A DNA stretch of 64,000 nt from Cylindrospermum sp. NIES-4074 (GCA_003994795.1 AP018271.1:133081-197080); one strand, 5' to 3'. Positions 35,480 through 44,357 are shown, counted from the first letter of the stretch. Program-made: numbers and translations. The notes: generated by a model not told the origin, from the sequence alone.

Positions 35480-36270
35480 TTTCTTTTCCCTAAATCTAAA
35501 TCGACAATTTCGGTAATTTCTAACCCCGCTCTCCGGGCTGTGTAGATTTTCTTGGCTAATTCACTAGTATTAGCAGGGATATACTCTGGATTAGAAATTG
35601 ATGCCAGTGTAATTGTTTTATTAAAAGTAATTCCCTTGCCAGAGTTATCTTCACGTTCAAAAGTTACAAGTGTACCAATAAAATCTATCTCCCATTTACC
35701 TTCTCTAATCTTGCGTGGATTAGAGATAAATTTGGGAATTAAAGATACTTGTGAATCTCCATTAAATACGCCATTAGGAGTAATTGATGCTAATTTTTTG
35801 AGAAATGCGGCCCTAAATCCTCCATTTTCACTTAAAGCGAAAGCAGCATCATAAGCTTTTGCAGTTACTCGGTTATTCGATTTATTATTAAGTCTGCCTA
35901 CTTCTACTCCAATATCCTGCTTTGTAATGGCTTCGCCTTTATCATTAAAACTTTGTACTAAGCCATCCCAGTTAAACATTTTAATCAAAGTATCAGAAAC
36001 AAACTTTTTAAGAACTTCATCAGACCGTTGTTGAGGGTCTACTGCCCTAGCAGCAATCGTATCACCTGATGATAATTGCACCAGTGCCAATTGCTTTCTA
36101 TTTAATAGAGAAATCGCCCCATAATTGAGGAATTGTAACAACAGAGATAACGCTGCCATTGAGAACCCAGCTAAAGAAATTATTCCTACTCTAGTTGTGA
36201 CATATTTATTGTAACTAAGCAGTTGTAATGGCTCTTTCTTGGTAGAAGAAGGTTTTTTATGATTTAGCAT
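35476..36270 (-). CDS. VirB8/TraE-like inner membrane protein
   Basis: A 264-residue protein with a short cytoplasmic N-terminus, one membrane helix (residues about 28-52, GIISLAGFSMAALSLLLQFL), and a periplasmic alpha/beta domain with the strand pattern of VirB8 (IDFIGTLVTFER and FNKTITLASISNPEYIPANT). It lies directly before the VirB10-like gene with a four-base overlap. No VirB8 signature is strict enough to be decisive, so the call rests on topology, size and operon position. Confidence 0.65.
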   Translation of the reverse strand: MLNHKKPSSTKKEPLQLLSYNKYVTTRVGIISLAGFSMAALSLLLQFLNYGAISLLNRKQLALVQLSSGDTIAARAVDPQQRSDEVLKKFVSDTLIKMFNWDGLVQSFNDKGEAITKQDIGVEVGRLNNKSNNRVTAKAYDAAFALSENGGFRAAFLKKLASITPNGVFNGDSQVSLIPKFISNPRKIREGKWEIDFIGTLVTFEREDNSGKGITFNKTITLASISNPEYIPANTSELAKKIYTARRAGLEITEIVDLDLGKRK

Positions 36271-36310
36271 TATCTTAACTAAGGGTGTAAGAGTTTAAGG
36301 GTGTAGCTCT

Positions 36311-37423
36311 TCACTTTGCCATTTTTCCGACCAAACTACCTCCCTTGGTGACGACAGCTTTAGTAACTTCAAGAGTAATACCACTGTAAGTTTCAGCCGC
36401 CTTATTAATTTGAGTAAGCACAGCAACGCCACCACCAGCCGCTAATCCTGTGGCCAAGAATGGCGCAATGATACCAATTGTAAATAGGAAGAACATTGGC
36501 TGATAAGATTTAGAATCAGCTACCAATTGTCCAGCAAATCCTACGATGATATTGAAGCATAATTTGCCAAAACCTACACTGAAATATCCTACGAGCCAAG
36601 TATAAATAGATTTAGCACCATAAGGTAACAGAGAGCCTCCTACCGCCACAGGCCCAAGCAGTGCTGTTACCAGCATTGTTAATTCAATTCCCCACTGATA
36701 AGCTCCGTTCATGCCGACTAGAATGATAGTAATTATGTCTATGATTGCAGAGCCGACGAAGGCATTGATGGGAGAGAATATTAAATCTAGTCCGTTTGCT
36801 TTTCCATCTTTGACATCATTGAAAGCATCAATAGCGCCATCAACTGCATCTATAAACCAAGAAAAAACTCCGTTATTTTTATTAAATTTATCTGGATATT
36901 TTTTCGTTAAATCTTCCTTAGCTTGCTTTAAACAGCCTATCTGTTCTTGTTGATTCAAGGATGAATTTCTACATTTATTTACAGCAATACCAATAGCACT
37001 ACGCGCTGCTTCAGTTCCTAATGCACTTTCATATGCTTGCTTGAGGTCAATCCCCGCAGCAGCTTCGCTGAGAACTGTATTGTTTACATTATTTATGTAG
37101 TTTCTAATTCCTAAAGTTGATTTTCCTAAAATATTACCATTATTACTTAACAGATAGACAACTATTAAAGGCCAAATAAAGTCAGTATAAGCCCGTTGCT
37201 CTTCTCCCGCCATCATTCTTTTTGTCCATTCAATGACGAAGAAAGCTAGTGTTGCTACAGCGAATAAAGCACCAACTTTACAAATTGCTGAATAAACACC
37301 ACCCGTAATAGTTTCTTGCCAAAGATCATCAAATCCTTGCGCTACTGAAGCTGCATTTTCCTTAGCGAAATCAGCTAAATCACCACCATCAAGTTTTCCT
37401 AGTAAATAGTACATAGTTATCAT
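36311..37423 (-). CDS. VirB6/TrbL-like polytopic membrane protein
   Basis: A 370-residue protein with several predicted membrane helices: about residues 45-65 (AICKVGALFAVATLAFFVIE), 80-95, 215-240 (IIDIITIILVGMNGAYQWG), 243-265, 270-300 and 310-345. A long hydrophilic loop with two Cys-containing segments (about 120-200) separates the first pair from the rest, and a Gly-rich turn (FLATGLAAGGGVAVL) lies near the end. This is the architecture of VirB6/TrbL, the inner-membrane channel component. It is followed by the VirB8-like gene after 40 bases and preceded by a 223-base spacer with a tandem repeat. Confidence 0.65.
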   Translation of the reverse strand: MITMYYLLGKLDGGDLADFAKENAASVAQGFDDLWQETITGGVYSAICKVGALFAVATLAFFVIEWTKRMMAGEEQRAYTDFIWPLIVVYLLSNNGNILGKSTLGIRNYINNVNNTVLSEAAAGIDLKQAYESALGTEAARSAIGIAVNKCRNSSLNQQEQIGCLKQAKEDLTKKYPDKFNKNNGVFSWFIDAVDGAIDAFNDVKDGKANGLDLIFSPINAFVGSAIIDIITIILVGMNGAYQWGIELTMLVTALLGPVAVGGSLLPYGAKSIYTWLVGYFSVGFGKLCFNIIVGFAGQLVADSKSYQPMFFLFTIGIIAPFLATGLAAGGGVAVLTQINKAAETYSGITLEVTKAVVTKGGSLVGKMAK

Positions 37424-37475
37424 CCTTTTAAGTGTACTTTTTAACCTGGATTTCTCACCACATCTTATTAATTAA

Positions 37476-37535
37476 ATAAGTAATAAGTAATGAGTAATAA
37501 GTAATGAGTAATGAGTAATGAGTAATGAGTAATAA
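37476..37535. repeat. Heptanucleotide tandem repeat (TGAGTAA type)
   Basis: About eight copies of a 7-base unit, AATGAGT or AATAAGT, in tandem in the 223-base spacer between the VirB5- and VirB6-like genes. Short tandem repeats of this type are characteristic of heterocystous cyanobacteria. The array is bracketed by an imperfect inverted repeat (GGATTTCTCAC near 37448-37458 and GTGAGAAATGCGGG near 37579-37592), so the transcript could fold the repeat into a loop. Confidence 0.8.
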
Positions 37536-37646
37536 ATCTTACTTATTACTTCACCCGCGAGGGGAGCAGGGGAGCTTGTGAGAAATGCGGGTTTAACCAT
37601 ATGTTTTATTCAGGGAGAGCATGAAATATTGCTTCTCCCTTCCTTG

Positions 37647-38366
37647 TTAATTTTTAGAGGTCGGGTCTAGCCTCGCATTAAGTACAACCTCATGCAGTAG
37701 GGATAATCGAGCATCTTCTTCGGAGTTCTCCTTTTGCCTTTGGGAATCAAGATGTTCTGCCACTTGCGTTAACATCAAGTTAGAGTAAGCATTGTCCTGT
37801 CGGGCTAATAACGAATCAGTACGCTGTTCGGCCAGCATGGACACAATTAGCGCATTTTGAGCAGCGATCGCTTTGAGAACATTCTGTGAAGCATCCATAT
37901 TTTGCGCCTCATCAGCAATACCTTTTGCCTGCTGGGCGATTTGTGCAGTAGTATCAATTTTTTCTTGAGTTTGCTGTTGTCCTTTGTTGCTGACCACGCT
38001 AGCGACAGAAGCCAAAGCTAGATCACGTTCTAGCTTTTGTGCTTTTTCTTGGGCGGCTGGATAAGAATAATCATCCTTGAGAAAATCTTTGAGTTGTTCG
38101 GCCGAAGCAATTGGGTCAGGCGCTCCCAACTGTCCGATAGAACTATCAATTGCTGCATTAGCATTTTCTTTGATGTCAGCCCAAGCACTGTTAATCTCAT
38201 CCTTAGCCCATGCTTGAATTTCCGCAACTTCTCCTTGAAGATCCGAGACAATAGAACTAAAAAAATCGTTGACGCTGATGCCATAGCTAGGTGCAGTCAC
38301 CAATAAGCCGCCAAAAGTAGCAGAAGCTATCGCACCAATTTTCAATTTCTTCATCATCGGTTTCAT
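37647..38366 (-). CDS. VirB5/TrbJ-like secreted protein
   Basis: A 239-residue protein with a clear N-terminal signal peptide (MKKLKIGAIASATFGGLLVT, cleavage likely after APSYG near residue 29). A mostly helical, Gln/Ala-rich body follows (residues about 80-210, with LALASVASVVSNKGQQQTQE and ALIVSMLAEQRTDSLLARQD). This matches VirB5/TrbJ pilus-tip or assembly proteins in size, topology and composition. It follows the VirB4 gene by three bases in the same operon. The assignment is by pattern and position, since VirB5 sequences diverge strongly. Confidence 0.6.
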   Translation of the reverse strand: MKPMMKKLKIGAIASATFGGLLVTAPSYGISVNDFFSSIVSDLQGEVAEIQAWAKDEINSAWADIKENANAAIDSSIGQLGAPDPIASAEQLKDFLKDDYSYPAAQEKAQKLERDLALASVASVVSNKGQQQTQEKIDTTAQIAQQAKGIADEAQNMDASQNVLKAIAAQNALIVSMLAEQRTDSLLARQDNAYSNLMLTQVAEHLDSQRQKENSEEDARLSLLHEVVLNARLDPTSKN

Positions 38367-38369
38367 GAC

Positions 38370-41189
38370 TTACGCCGCCTGCTTTAAATGTAAATTTGAG
38401 AGCAATGTTTTAGCCAATTGAGATAACTCTTCACTCCGAATCATTCTGATGTAATCCTCACTAAATTTGACTAAACCAAGCAGAGGATTATCTTGATAAT
38501 GTTTGAGAAACAGAGTGCGTAATTCCTGCTCGTTGGGATTATTAGCAACGGAGGCTAATAAACAGTAAGCCGGATAATAGCGACAGAAAGTTAACTTGCC
38601 ATTATCATCAAGCAACCATTGTGAGTAAATCCCCTCCTTTTTTGGATAAAAAGCTTCCGTACTATTGACCCTGATGATTTCAGTAGGATATTTAAAGCGA
38701 ACAATAAATGGGTCAACAGCCGATGATTGTATTCTCCCTACTAAACGCGTAGTGATATTTGCGAATATCTTTTGTGCCGCTTTTGACTGATAAATACTCT
38801 CAGGCTCTTGGGCAGAGATGATGACGCGAATACCAGACTTAGCGCCGTTAGCGCACAATCGCCCAATCAAATCAGCGATCGCCTCAAATTCAAACAAGAT
38901 TGGCGCTTCATCAAGGAAGAAGATGCTAGCTTTTGATGAGAGAGCGCGACGCAGTGCTGCGGCATAGGCACTAAGTGCAAGTATGGCAGCATCAGCTTCA
39001 CTTGATAAATTACGTAAAGCAAAAACTAACAAGTTAGCATCAGTTCTAAAGCTACTTGGTTGTGATATTGATTGCCCAACTCTGGTACTTAACCAATAAT
39101 TTATTCTCAGCCTAATTTGCTCTAATGCTTCGGAGATTTCCTGGCTATTACTAGCAATAGAATCTAATTGTATAAAAGCAGGAGAGCAAAAATTATAAAA
39201 ATCTTTGAGAGTCGGAGTCTCGCTCCATTCTTTAGTTCCAAACCCTTTTTGTATTGCTAATTTGTACCGCAATTTAATTTCGTCATCATTGAAAAATATT
39301 TTTAATGTTAACGCAATGATTGACTCAATATTGGTGAGCATCGAAGCACTAACGCCAATAGTGCTAGTTCCTAGTACCATTGTCATCAATACTGATTTAA
39401 GAAATTCCTGGAAATCGTTCAATCGCTCATTTCTCAGTTTTGCGTCCATGCCCCGCAAATCAGGAAGTTCAAAAAGATTGTTTGATTCCTTGGAGATGTC
39501 AAAGTATGCCCCATTTTCACCTAGTAAATTAGTGTAGTCGGTGAAAGTGGATGTACCGTCTGGTTTGGGATAATCTAAGGCTACTACCGGAATATCTTGT
39601 GCAAGTGCCGGGGTAAGAATACCTGCCACTAGCACAGATTTACCTGAGCGAGTTGCACCGAAGACAGCCAAATTCTTATGATTCTGGTACAAATCCAGAT
39701 GTACAGGTGTCCCACCCTCCTCGGCAATTAATTCAAACCCAGTGCGATCGCCTGTGGCAGTCCTGATCAATGGCATCAATCCCGGCGCTTCCGAACTAAA
39801 GTAAGGTAATCGGCGGTTGAATGGTTTAGTTAACAGTGGCTCCCACACAAAGGGACAGCATTGCAACCATATCTTCCAGGCATACTCAATTTCCCGGTCT
39901 ACTACAGCTGGACGCAAGAAATAGCTGGCAAGATATCGGCAAGCTTCGTCTAATTCCCGTTGGGTTGAGCGGTGAACCAGAAAAGCCACTGCGGTATGCA
40001 CAACTACACTACCTTTGTATATTGTCTTCTGTGCTTCTACTGATTCCTCAATATTCATGCCTGATTTAACATCAATATTCCCTTTCCCCGTAGATAAAGA
40101 AGTGTTGGTAATTGATTGCTTGGTGAGCCGTTGCAAATTGGTTTTAGAGATAGCTTGATTTGCCTTTGTTAGCTGACAAATAACTTCTGTATCATAAATA
40201 CTATCTCTAGAGATTAATTCCCACAAATAACGTAATTGAGCCTGTTCATCATACCATCCCCCTGGCTTTTGACTGAAGTTGAGCGCCCCAATATATTTAT
40301 TTTGTAGTCTTACCCATCTCCTATCAAAAAATGGCACAGACTCCTCATTCTCTAACATCTGGTGGCGGATGTGAAAGTCACTTGTTTGAGTTTCAACTAA
40401 ACCATCTATTGAGTCAATTTTTAATGGATTAGGAATTGCCGGAGGAGAGGAGCGATTAAACTGCTGCCAAATTGTTGACCAGATTTCTACAGCACTTAGC
40501 GGTTTAATCCCCAGCTTCATTTTGTTGCCAAGGATAGCTGACCACTGTAAAAATCCATCGTTAAATGAATTTTGCAGAATATTTTCAATTCTGGTATTGT
40601 TATGGGCATGAATTTCCCCTGTAAAGCTAAACCAGCCCTTTTCTAATTTTCTAATAATAGATTCTATGAAATCCTTTGACCTTTCATCGTCAGACACTAC
40701 AGTATAAGTACACCATAGTCTCAAAAACTTGTTCCTCCTAGTTCCATTTTGGGTTAGTTCTTTGGTTCTTAATCTTTCACTGCGAATCAACAGTTTTAAT
40801 TGGTCAATTGAGCAATTAGATTCTAAATGTGATAGTTCTTGTTGTCTGTTGTAATCAGAAGTAAAAGAACCTAAATTTATTGTTAAGTTCTCTCCTTCTG
40901 GTATTTCTTTTAGCCCCGCTTCTATCCCTTCAAACATGGCTAAGATTTGCTCTGAAGGTAAGTTAGGGTGTACTCCTAAGCAATCAAAGCAGAATTTTAC
41001 TTGAATATTTTCACCTTTTTTAAGAATTAATGCACCTACTCCTTGTCTACCTCCCAAGTTCATGTCGCATATTCCCGCCAAGTGAATAATATCTTCAAAA
41101 GGAGTGAGCATTTTAACAACACTAACCTGCTCGTTTTCTAATGCTCCTTTACCTAATTTATCTTTAGCCTTCTTAGAAAGATTTGGCAT
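38370..41189 (-). CDS. VirB4/TraC-like conjugation ATPase
   Basis: A 939-residue ATPase that powers pilus assembly and substrate transfer. The N-terminal half is the variable VirB4 domain. The Walker A is FGATRSGKSVLVAG near residue 513. The Walker B is SIFFLDEAPILFEF near 756, followed by the conserved GIRVIISAQEPES, and the C-terminus carries a typical WLL region. The length is within the range of VirB4/TraC enzymes. It is the most informative gene for calling this a conjugative (cyanobacterial MPF-type) system. It lies 21 bases after the VirB3-like gene. Confidence 0.85.
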   Translation of the reverse strand: MPNLSKKAKDKLGKGALENEQVSVVKMLTPFEDIIHLAGICDMNLGGRQGVGALILKKGENIQVKFCFDCLGVHPNLPSEQILAMFEGIEAGLKEIPEGENLTINLGSFTSDYNRQQELSHLESNCSIDQLKLLIRSERLRTKELTQNGTRRNKFLRLWCTYTVVSDDERSKDFIESIIRKLEKGWFSFTGEIHAHNNTRIENILQNSFNDGFLQWSAILGNKMKLGIKPLSAVEIWSTIWQQFNRSSPPAIPNPLKIDSIDGLVETQTSDFHIRHQMLENEESVPFFDRRWVRLQNKYIGALNFSQKPGGWYDEQAQLRYLWELISRDSIYDTEVICQLTKANQAISKTNLQRLTKQSITNTSLSTGKGNIDVKSGMNIEESVEAQKTIYKGSVVVHTAVAFLVHRSTQRELDEACRYLASYFLRPAVVDREIEYAWKIWLQCCPFVWEPLLTKPFNRRLPYFSSEAPGLMPLIRTATGDRTGFELIAEEGGTPVHLDLYQNHKNLAVFGATRSGKSVLVAGILTPALAQDIPVVALDYPKPDGTSTFTDYTNLLGENGAYFDISKESNNLFELPDLRGMDAKLRNERLNDFQEFLKSVLMTMVLGTSTIGVSASMLTNIESIIALTLKIFFNDDEIKLRYKLAIQKGFGTKEWSETPTLKDFYNFCSPAFIQLDSIASNSQEISEALEQIRLRINYWLSTRVGQSISQPSSFRTDANLLVFALRNLSSEADAAILALSAYAAALRRALSSKASIFFLDEAPILFEFEAIADLIGRLCANGAKSGIRVIISAQEPESIYQSKAAQKIFANITTRLVGRIQSSAVDPFIVRFKYPTEIIRVNSTEAFYPKKEGIYSQWLLDDNGKLTFCRYYPAYCLLASVANNPNEQELRTLFLKHYQDNPLLGLVKFSEDYIRMIRSEELSQLAKTLLSNLHLKQAA

Positions 41190-41210
41190 AACTTTATCAA
41201 AATCTGAAAT

Positions 41211-41534
41211 TTAACTATCTTCAAAATTGCGGCTTGCGACTTGCGAAAAGCGGCGAATTGATTGATGCCTCATGTATCCCCGGCTAATTCTAGGTACGGC
41301 AACAAACTTGCCAAAAAAATCTTTATTAGTAGATATCGTCCACCAAGAAGCCCATCCCCATGCAATCGCCAGTCCAGTGGCTAACCAACTTGCTTTAAGT
41401 AGATAATTGAACAGGAATATATTCCCTACCGCTATCAATGTCCAAGGGAATATTTGATCGGCGGGGAATGGCCCTAGTCTTGGTCTTTCTCCTAAAATTT
41501 TGTTGACTGTACGAAAAGAGCGATGTTCTGACAT
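41211..41534 (-). CDS. VirB3-like small membrane protein
   Basis: From the ATG at 41534 (MSEHRSFRTVNKILGERPRL) the protein has about 107 residues, with two adjacent membrane helices (WTLIAVGNIFLFNYLL and WLATGLAIAWGWASWWTI) and a basic C-terminus. This is the VirB3/TraL pattern, and its place directly before the VirB4 gene is the usual one. A longer frame back to 41618 exists, but the extra AT-rich, Ile/Lys-rich residues do not look like part of the family, so I prefer the internal start. Confidence 0.65.
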   Translation of the reverse strand: MSEHRSFRTVNKILGERPRLGPFPADQIFPWTLIAVGNIFLFNYLLKASWLATGLAIAWGWASWWTISTNKDFFGKFVAVPRISRGYMRHQSIRRFSQVASRNFEDS

Positions 41535-41684
41535 TTTTATCATCAAAATATTCAACTTAAATTGAAAAATTAACAGATACATATTTATTTTTATCTTGTA
41601 TACCTCTTGAATGTGCAAGATTAAAAACTTTTGAGGATTTGCATCTGTTGCTTAATTTGGGATTGTTTCCTTATGCTATGTTCC

Positions 41685-42275
41685 TTATTGCCCAATAATT
41701 AGTCCAGTAATCAAATCACCAAGAAAAACAGCCATAACTATAATTAATGGTGTTCTGGCAAGAGATTGCCAATCTTCGTCATTTCGGGCCGCTTGAATAA
41801 TCCGCACTAAACTAATACCAACATATAAAAGGAACAAACCTCTTAATACATTGAAAACTAATTCTATTACTGCTCCTGTTTGTCCATTTCCTTGATTACC
41901 AAAAGCTCCAGTCATCCAAGTTTGAGCATTGTTGAAAAACTGAGCATAAGCAGGGGCGGCGGCAAAATCAATCAAACAAATTACTGCCAAAAACGCAAAT
42001 AAGATGGCATAGAGATTGACTCCATACTTTCGTTGTAGTTTGTCGAAGTTAGTAAATAATGCTTGTGACTGTTTTGGCAGTGCAATCACAATCGCTGCCG
42101 CAATCATAAATCCACCCAGCAAAATGTTGTGGACGGACATCTCTGCTATCATTAACACACCAGCCACGCCCATGAGTGCAAGTGTGCTTTTTTTCGCCCT
42201 GTCATTTTTTGTGGCTGAGAGGCTTGCTATTGCCGAAGCGGAAAAACTATCTGGGTGTCCGTAGGAAGTACGCAT
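41685..42275 (-). CDS. VirB2-like prepilin candidate
   Basis: A 196-residue membrane protein. Hydrophobic segments lie near residues 30-66, 88-112, 140-157 and 176-195. The second ends in APAYAQF, a plausible signal peptidase site that would release a small C-terminal pilin with two helices (VLRGLFLLYVGISLVRII and PLIIVMAVFLGDLITGLIIG). This is the VirB2/TrbC arrangement. It is the first gene of the transfer operon, which is normal for the pilin. A perfect inverted repeat lies about 80 bases upstream. The long N-terminal half before the cleavage site is unusual for VirB2. Confidence 0.55.
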   Translation of the reverse strand: MRTSYGHPDSFSASAIASLSATKNDRAKKSTLALMGVAGVLMIAEMSVHNILLGGFMIAAAIVIALPKQSQALFTNFDKLQRKYGVNLYAILFAFLAVICLIDFAAAPAYAQFFNNAQTWMTGAFGNQGNGQTGAVIELVFNVLRGLFLLYVGISLVRIIQAARNDEDWQSLARTPLIIVMAVFLGDLITGLIIGQ

Positions 42276-42352
42276 CTGCTTTCGTTCTCCTGATGAACGA
42301 TTTCTTTACGAATACGCACATTCTTCAATAAGTCAACTTCAAGATGTAGACA

Positions 42353-42381
42353 CTTTCGTACTATTTTTTTTAGTACGAAAG
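42353..42381. promoter_or_regulatory. Perfect inverted repeat upstream of the conjugation operon
   Basis: CTTTCGTACTA, a seven-T spacer, then TAGTACGAAAG: two 11-base arms with no mismatch, centred about 92 bases before the first transfer gene. A TAGTATAAT-like -10 box follows on the plus strand. Size and position suit an operator for a repressor of the transfer operon. A hairpin or terminator for the truncated gene on its right is the alternative. Confidence 0.55.
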
Positions 42382-42404
42382 TAATAGTATAATGTTGCTA
42401 ACAT

Positions 42405-42551
42405 TTATCTGAATTGGTTTTTGCCAATGGGGACATCGTACCAAACTGAATAATCATCCTCTAGTTTCTCCTCCAAGCGCTGCGCTAACCTCCTCTCGCC
42501 AGGGGTCATCTCCGCAGAGCAACTGTTAAATGAGGGAATTAGGGTGGACAT
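42405..42551 (-). pseudogene. NERD-domain/helicase gene, N-terminal stub
   Basis: From the ATG at 42551 the frame reads MSTLIPSFNSCSAEMTPGER, RLAQRLEEKLEDDYSVWYDV and PIGKNQFR, then stops. This is the very start of NERD-domain proteins, often fused to UvrD-like helicases in cyanobacteria, in which the nuclease core (DFIVLHP and after) should follow. The stub ends where the spacer before the conjugation operon begins, so the rest was deleted. The frame is open further upstream to 42671, but those residues come from repeat-like DNA. Confidence 0.6.
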
Positions 42552-42685
42552 GGTTACATTTGTTTTGTACTCTTGATGGGGAGGGAGGCGATCGCCCACG
42601 GTTGGCTGCGCCAACGCTCCTTGGTGTGCTTGTACTAGGAATTGGGTAGTATCCATGACTCCATAACACAAGAGGCGCAGCCAAG

Positions 42686-43790
42686 ATGCTCAACGCCTTA
42701 CGGCATCAAAGGTTTGGTCATGATGCTGCTGAATGCGGGAGAATTCGCTGTCACTGAGTGCTCAACGCCTTGCGGCATCAAAGGTTTGGTCATACAAAAA
42801 TGAGCTATGACGAGTTGGTGGATTACGTGTGCTCAACGCCTTGCGGCATCAAAGGTTTGGTCATACGGTACTAGTAAACTCCCAGATGTAGTCATCCTGT
42901 GCTCAACGCCTTGCGGCATCAAAGGTTTGGTCATGAGATATATTTAGGTTGAACTACTTGCTCATTAAAGTGCTCAACGCCTTGCGGCATCAAAGGTTTG
43001 GTCATCTGTCGGGCGATCGCCTCAGCCGCTCCGATAAATAGTGCTCAACGCCTTGCGGCATCAAAGGTTTGGTCATGAGAGATTCCTTTATCGGTGCAGC
43101 TGATATTCCCGTGCTCAACGCCTTGCGGCATCAAAGGTTTGGTCATCGATTTGAGATTTAATTGCATCTCGTACCTGCTGAAGGTGCTCAACGCCTTGCG
43201 GTATCAAAGGTTTGGTCATTTGAATTTTTTAGTAGAGGCGATCGCGTTAGGCTTGTGCTCAACGCCTTGCGGCATCAAAGGTTTGGTCATTGGTTGATTC
43301 TGGCGACTTGGCGATCGCTCCTGGTGACGTGCTCAACGCCTTACGGCATCAAAGGTTTGGTCATAGTTAGATGCCCTCCCCACTCTGGTTCAGCGGGGGT
43401 GTGCTCAACGCCTTACGGCATCAAAGGTTTGGTCATCCTGAATTTTCCTGAAGTGAATCTCTACGCCGGCGAGTGCTCAACGCCTTACGGCATCAAAGGT
43501 TTGATCATTTAATCACTCCTGCTACTCCTGAGCTACTGGGCATGTGCTCAACGCCTTGCGGCATCAAAGGTTTGGTCATCAACTGTTGTTTCGCAACAAA
43601 TAGGTGCGGCGACGTGCTCAACGCCTTGCGGCATCAAAGGTTTGGTCATCACGGTGCGCGATCGCTAGCATCAAGCCACTGTTCGTGCTCAACGCCTTGC
43701 GGCATCAAAGGTTTGGTCATCGCCAGCTCACGTTTAGCCCTCGGCTCTTATTTGGTGCTCAACGCCTTGCGGCATCAAAGGTTTGGTCAT
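42686..43790 (-). CRISPR. CRISPR array 1: 16 repeats of 36 bases, 15 spacers
   Basis: The repeat starts GTGCTCAACGCC and ends AAGGTTTGGTCAT as read on the plus strand. Spacers are 34-38 bases. Starts are 42686, 42758, 42829, 42899, 42970, 43041, 43111, 43184, 43255, 43329, 43401, 43473, 43544, 43614, 43685 and 43755. Most copies are identical. Copies at 42686, 43329, 43401 and 43473 read TTACGG instead of TTGCGG. The copy at 43184 has GTATC for GCATC, that at 43473 has TTGATCAT, and that at 42686 has A at its first base. Transcription is probably on the minus strand, with the leader at 43791-44061 next to cas2 and the altered copy at the far end. On that strand the repeat forms ATGCC-GCAA-GGCGT, a 5-bp stem with a GNRA loop suited to Cas6. 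It most likely serves the type I operon to its right. Confidence 0.95.
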
Positions 43791-44061
43791 AGCGCTTCCT
43801 GAAACCTATATCAGAGAAGCACTCAATTGTGATAATACAAGCACCTTGCTTGCTAGAGCAACAAATTAGTTAAATTCTTACTCAAGGATGATCCTTCAGC
43901 ATAGTAGGCAATCTAAAAACCCTCAGATTGCCTAGCTTTTGAGCCTGGTGGAAAAAATACAAGCACCTCCTGTAGGTCTAAAACTCTCGAACAGCAAGTC
44001 TAATGGTAGTTTTTTGCTTGTGTTCTTCTATCTTAGTTATTCACCACCAGAGATGCCTGCA
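43791..44061 (-). promoter_or_regulatory. Putative leader of CRISPR array 1
   Basis: 271 bases between the array and cas2 with no gene. It is AT rich and contains a perfect 9-bp inverted repeat, AGGCAATCT and AGATTGCCT (43906-43914, 43925-43933). The orientation of cas2 and the less conserved far end of the array suggest that crRNA transcription starts here on the minus strand. No defined -10/-35 pair was recognised. Confidence 0.5.
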
Positions 44062-44355
44062 TTACAAAATCCTGTATGCCTCCTCTTGTGATGGCCAAAC
44101 ACCTGGACGGTTATAAGCCGATATGCCAGCAACACACTGATGAGATAGACGAACCAGAAGCAAACTATCTTCTGGTGCTAAAATCCTTTCGAGTTCCCAG
44201 CGCAATTTTTCCCGTGATCGCATACTTAGCCAAGAGCGAAAAATTGAGTATTGCATTCTTTCGCCATAGCCCTGGAGTAAGTTGTAAACCTTTCGCCAGC
44301 GCTTTGGATCGCGAATGTCATAACAAATTAGGTAACAATTTTTTGCTTCAGCCAT
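44062..44355 (-). CDS. cas2: CRISPR-associated endonuclease Cas2
   Basis: A 97-residue Cas2. The first strand YLICYDIRD carries the conserved Asp at residue 13. WRKVYNLLQGYGERMQYSIF then follows with the usual helix and dimer strand, and the ferredoxin-like fold continues to LLLVRLSHQC. In the adaptation complex Cas2 bridges two Cas1 dimers that integrate new spacers. Here cas1 is absent. The start codon lies only three bases after the stop of a TnpB gene, and a cas4 fragment lies beyond that. Cas2 itself looks intact, but without Cas1 from elsewhere in the genome the adaptation module is probably non-functional. Confidence 0.93.
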   Translation of the reverse strand: MAEAKNCYLICYDIRDPKRWRKVYNLLQGYGERMQYSIFRSWLSMRSREKLRWELERILAPEDSLLLVRLSHQCVAGISAYNRPGVWPSQEEAYRIL

Positions 44356-44357
44356 TG

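Noticed and set aside
43094-43802. Several overlapping open frames inside CRISPR array 1 rich in Leu-Asn-Ala-Leu-Arg and Cys-Ser-Thr-Pro
   Set aside because: They are translations of the 36-base repeat, which is a multiple of three, and have no independent support.
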